A stretch of 7,661 nucleotides of DNA, from positions 1 to 7,661 of the forward strand of contig CALFXE010000020.1 in assembly GCA_937927845.1 (NCBI GenBank), written 5' to 3'. Below are positions 7,618-7,661 of the stretch, one piece after another. Origin of the DNA: an uncultured Paludibacter sp. (GTDB lineage Bacteria; Bacteroidota; Bacteroidia; Bacteroidales; Paludibacteraceae). The position numbers and the translations under genes were made by a program. The notes beneath the pieces were generated by a model. It did no database searches and had not been told where the DNA came from. It saw nothing but the letters and a program-made list of their open reading frames with translations. Position 1 is the first letter of the stretch, and the number at the start of each line of letters is the position of its first letter.

Positions 7618-7626
7618 TCGATATAA
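7114..7626 (+). CDS. Fic-domain protein, probably shortened at both ends
   Basis: Fic proteins usually transfer AMP or another phosphate-containing group from a nucleotide to a target hydroxyl. The active-site loop is present as HAFGEGNTRTTAIF (95-108), with catalytic His95, acidic Glu99, Gly100, Asn101 and Arg103. The usual GNGR is GNTR, which I recall from a Fic subgroup in this phylum. The segment FAGKIRDYNI (27-36) and the following WVLNGETVLYAS form the expected target-binding flap. No [ST]xxxE[GN] inhibitory motif is visible. The frame has no ATG: an in-frame TAA at 7105-7107 leaves TTG 7114 as the only usual start near the N-terminus, at a point where relatives seem to have further N-terminal residues. 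It ends soon after SNLLLN. It is 40 nt from the TolC gene and has no obvious functional tie to the exporter. Expression is uncertain; it may be a trimmed gene or a pseudogene. Confidence 0.75.
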   Translation: MSEQTFTFSPVEYLNIHRRLFRGTYKFAGKIRDYNITKKEWVLNGETVLYASADSLKTTLEYDFEQERKFNYKGLSEEEIIEHIAHFISYLWQIHAFGEGNTRTTAIFLIKYLRKLGFKDVNNDLFAYNSWYFRNALVRANYEDLSKGIHKSEKFLIRFLSNLLLNVSSI

Positions 7627-7642
7627 GATTAAAATAATACGA

Positions 7643-7658
7643 GTTGATTTTGATCAAC
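7643..7658. promoter_or_regulatory. FNR/CRP-type inverted repeat, possible operator for a gene to the right
   Basis: GTTGAT-TTTG-ATCAAC is a perfect six-base inverted repeat with a four-base centre. Its core TTGAT-N4-ATCAA equals the textbook FNR consensus, known from Proteobacteria; Crp/Fnr-family regulators also occur in Bacteroidota, but whether they use this site is not known to me. A transcription terminator is less likely because no T-run follows on either strand. The downstream gene is outside the window, so its role cannot be tested here. Confidence 0.35.
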
Positions 7659-7661
7659 AAA

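Noticed and set aside
7643..7661. Rho-independent terminator at the right edge
   Set aside because: The six-base, AT-rich stem is not followed by a T-run in the visible sequence; an operator fits better.
1..7661. CRISPR array, tRNA, rRNA, riboswitch or insertion sequence
   Set aside because: The window is almost fully covered by coding sequence; I saw no spaced repeats, structured RNA signatures, transposase motifs or long terminal inverted repeats.

Overview
The window looks like chromosomal DNA from a Bacteroidota species, most likely order Bacteroidales. It is AT-rich, most genes have A/T-rich leaders without a Shine-Dalgarno sequence, and it encodes lipoprotein adaptors and a split MacB-type transporter of a style common in that phylum. 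I cannot name a genus. All supported genes are on the + strand and there is no gene-free stretch over 300 bases.

Positions 19-7073 form one tight, co-directional six-gene array: three different lipoprotein periplasmic adaptors (19-1335, 1337-2584, 2586-3581), a MacB/FtsX-type permease (3591-4829), its separate LolD/MacB-type ATPase (4851-5534) and a TolC-family outer membrane channel (5547-7073). Gaps are 1, 1, 9, 21 and 12 nt, so this is almost certainly one operon. The start of the first adaptor overlaps a possible upstream stop codon in an ATGA arrangement, so the operon probably begins left of the window. Together the products would form a tripartite ATP-driven export machine: the ATPase drives conformational change in the permease, the permease's periplasmic domain handles substrate, the adaptor ring bridges the periplasm and the TolC trimer opens to the outside. 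The cargo is not encoded here; a peptide, siderophore, antibiotic or lipid are all possible.

The unusual point is three non-identical adaptors for one transporter, the third of which ends exactly where the membrane-proximal domain should begin. This suggests a hetero-oligomeric adaptor ring or a division of labour.

Positions 7114-7626 hold a Fic-domain protein that lacks an ATG and appears shortened at both ends, flanked by a short imperfect direct repeat. It may be a trimmed or decaying accessory gene next to the operon. The last 20 bases contain a perfect FNR-type inverted repeat (TTGAT-N4-ATCAA), possibly belonging to the next gene to the right.
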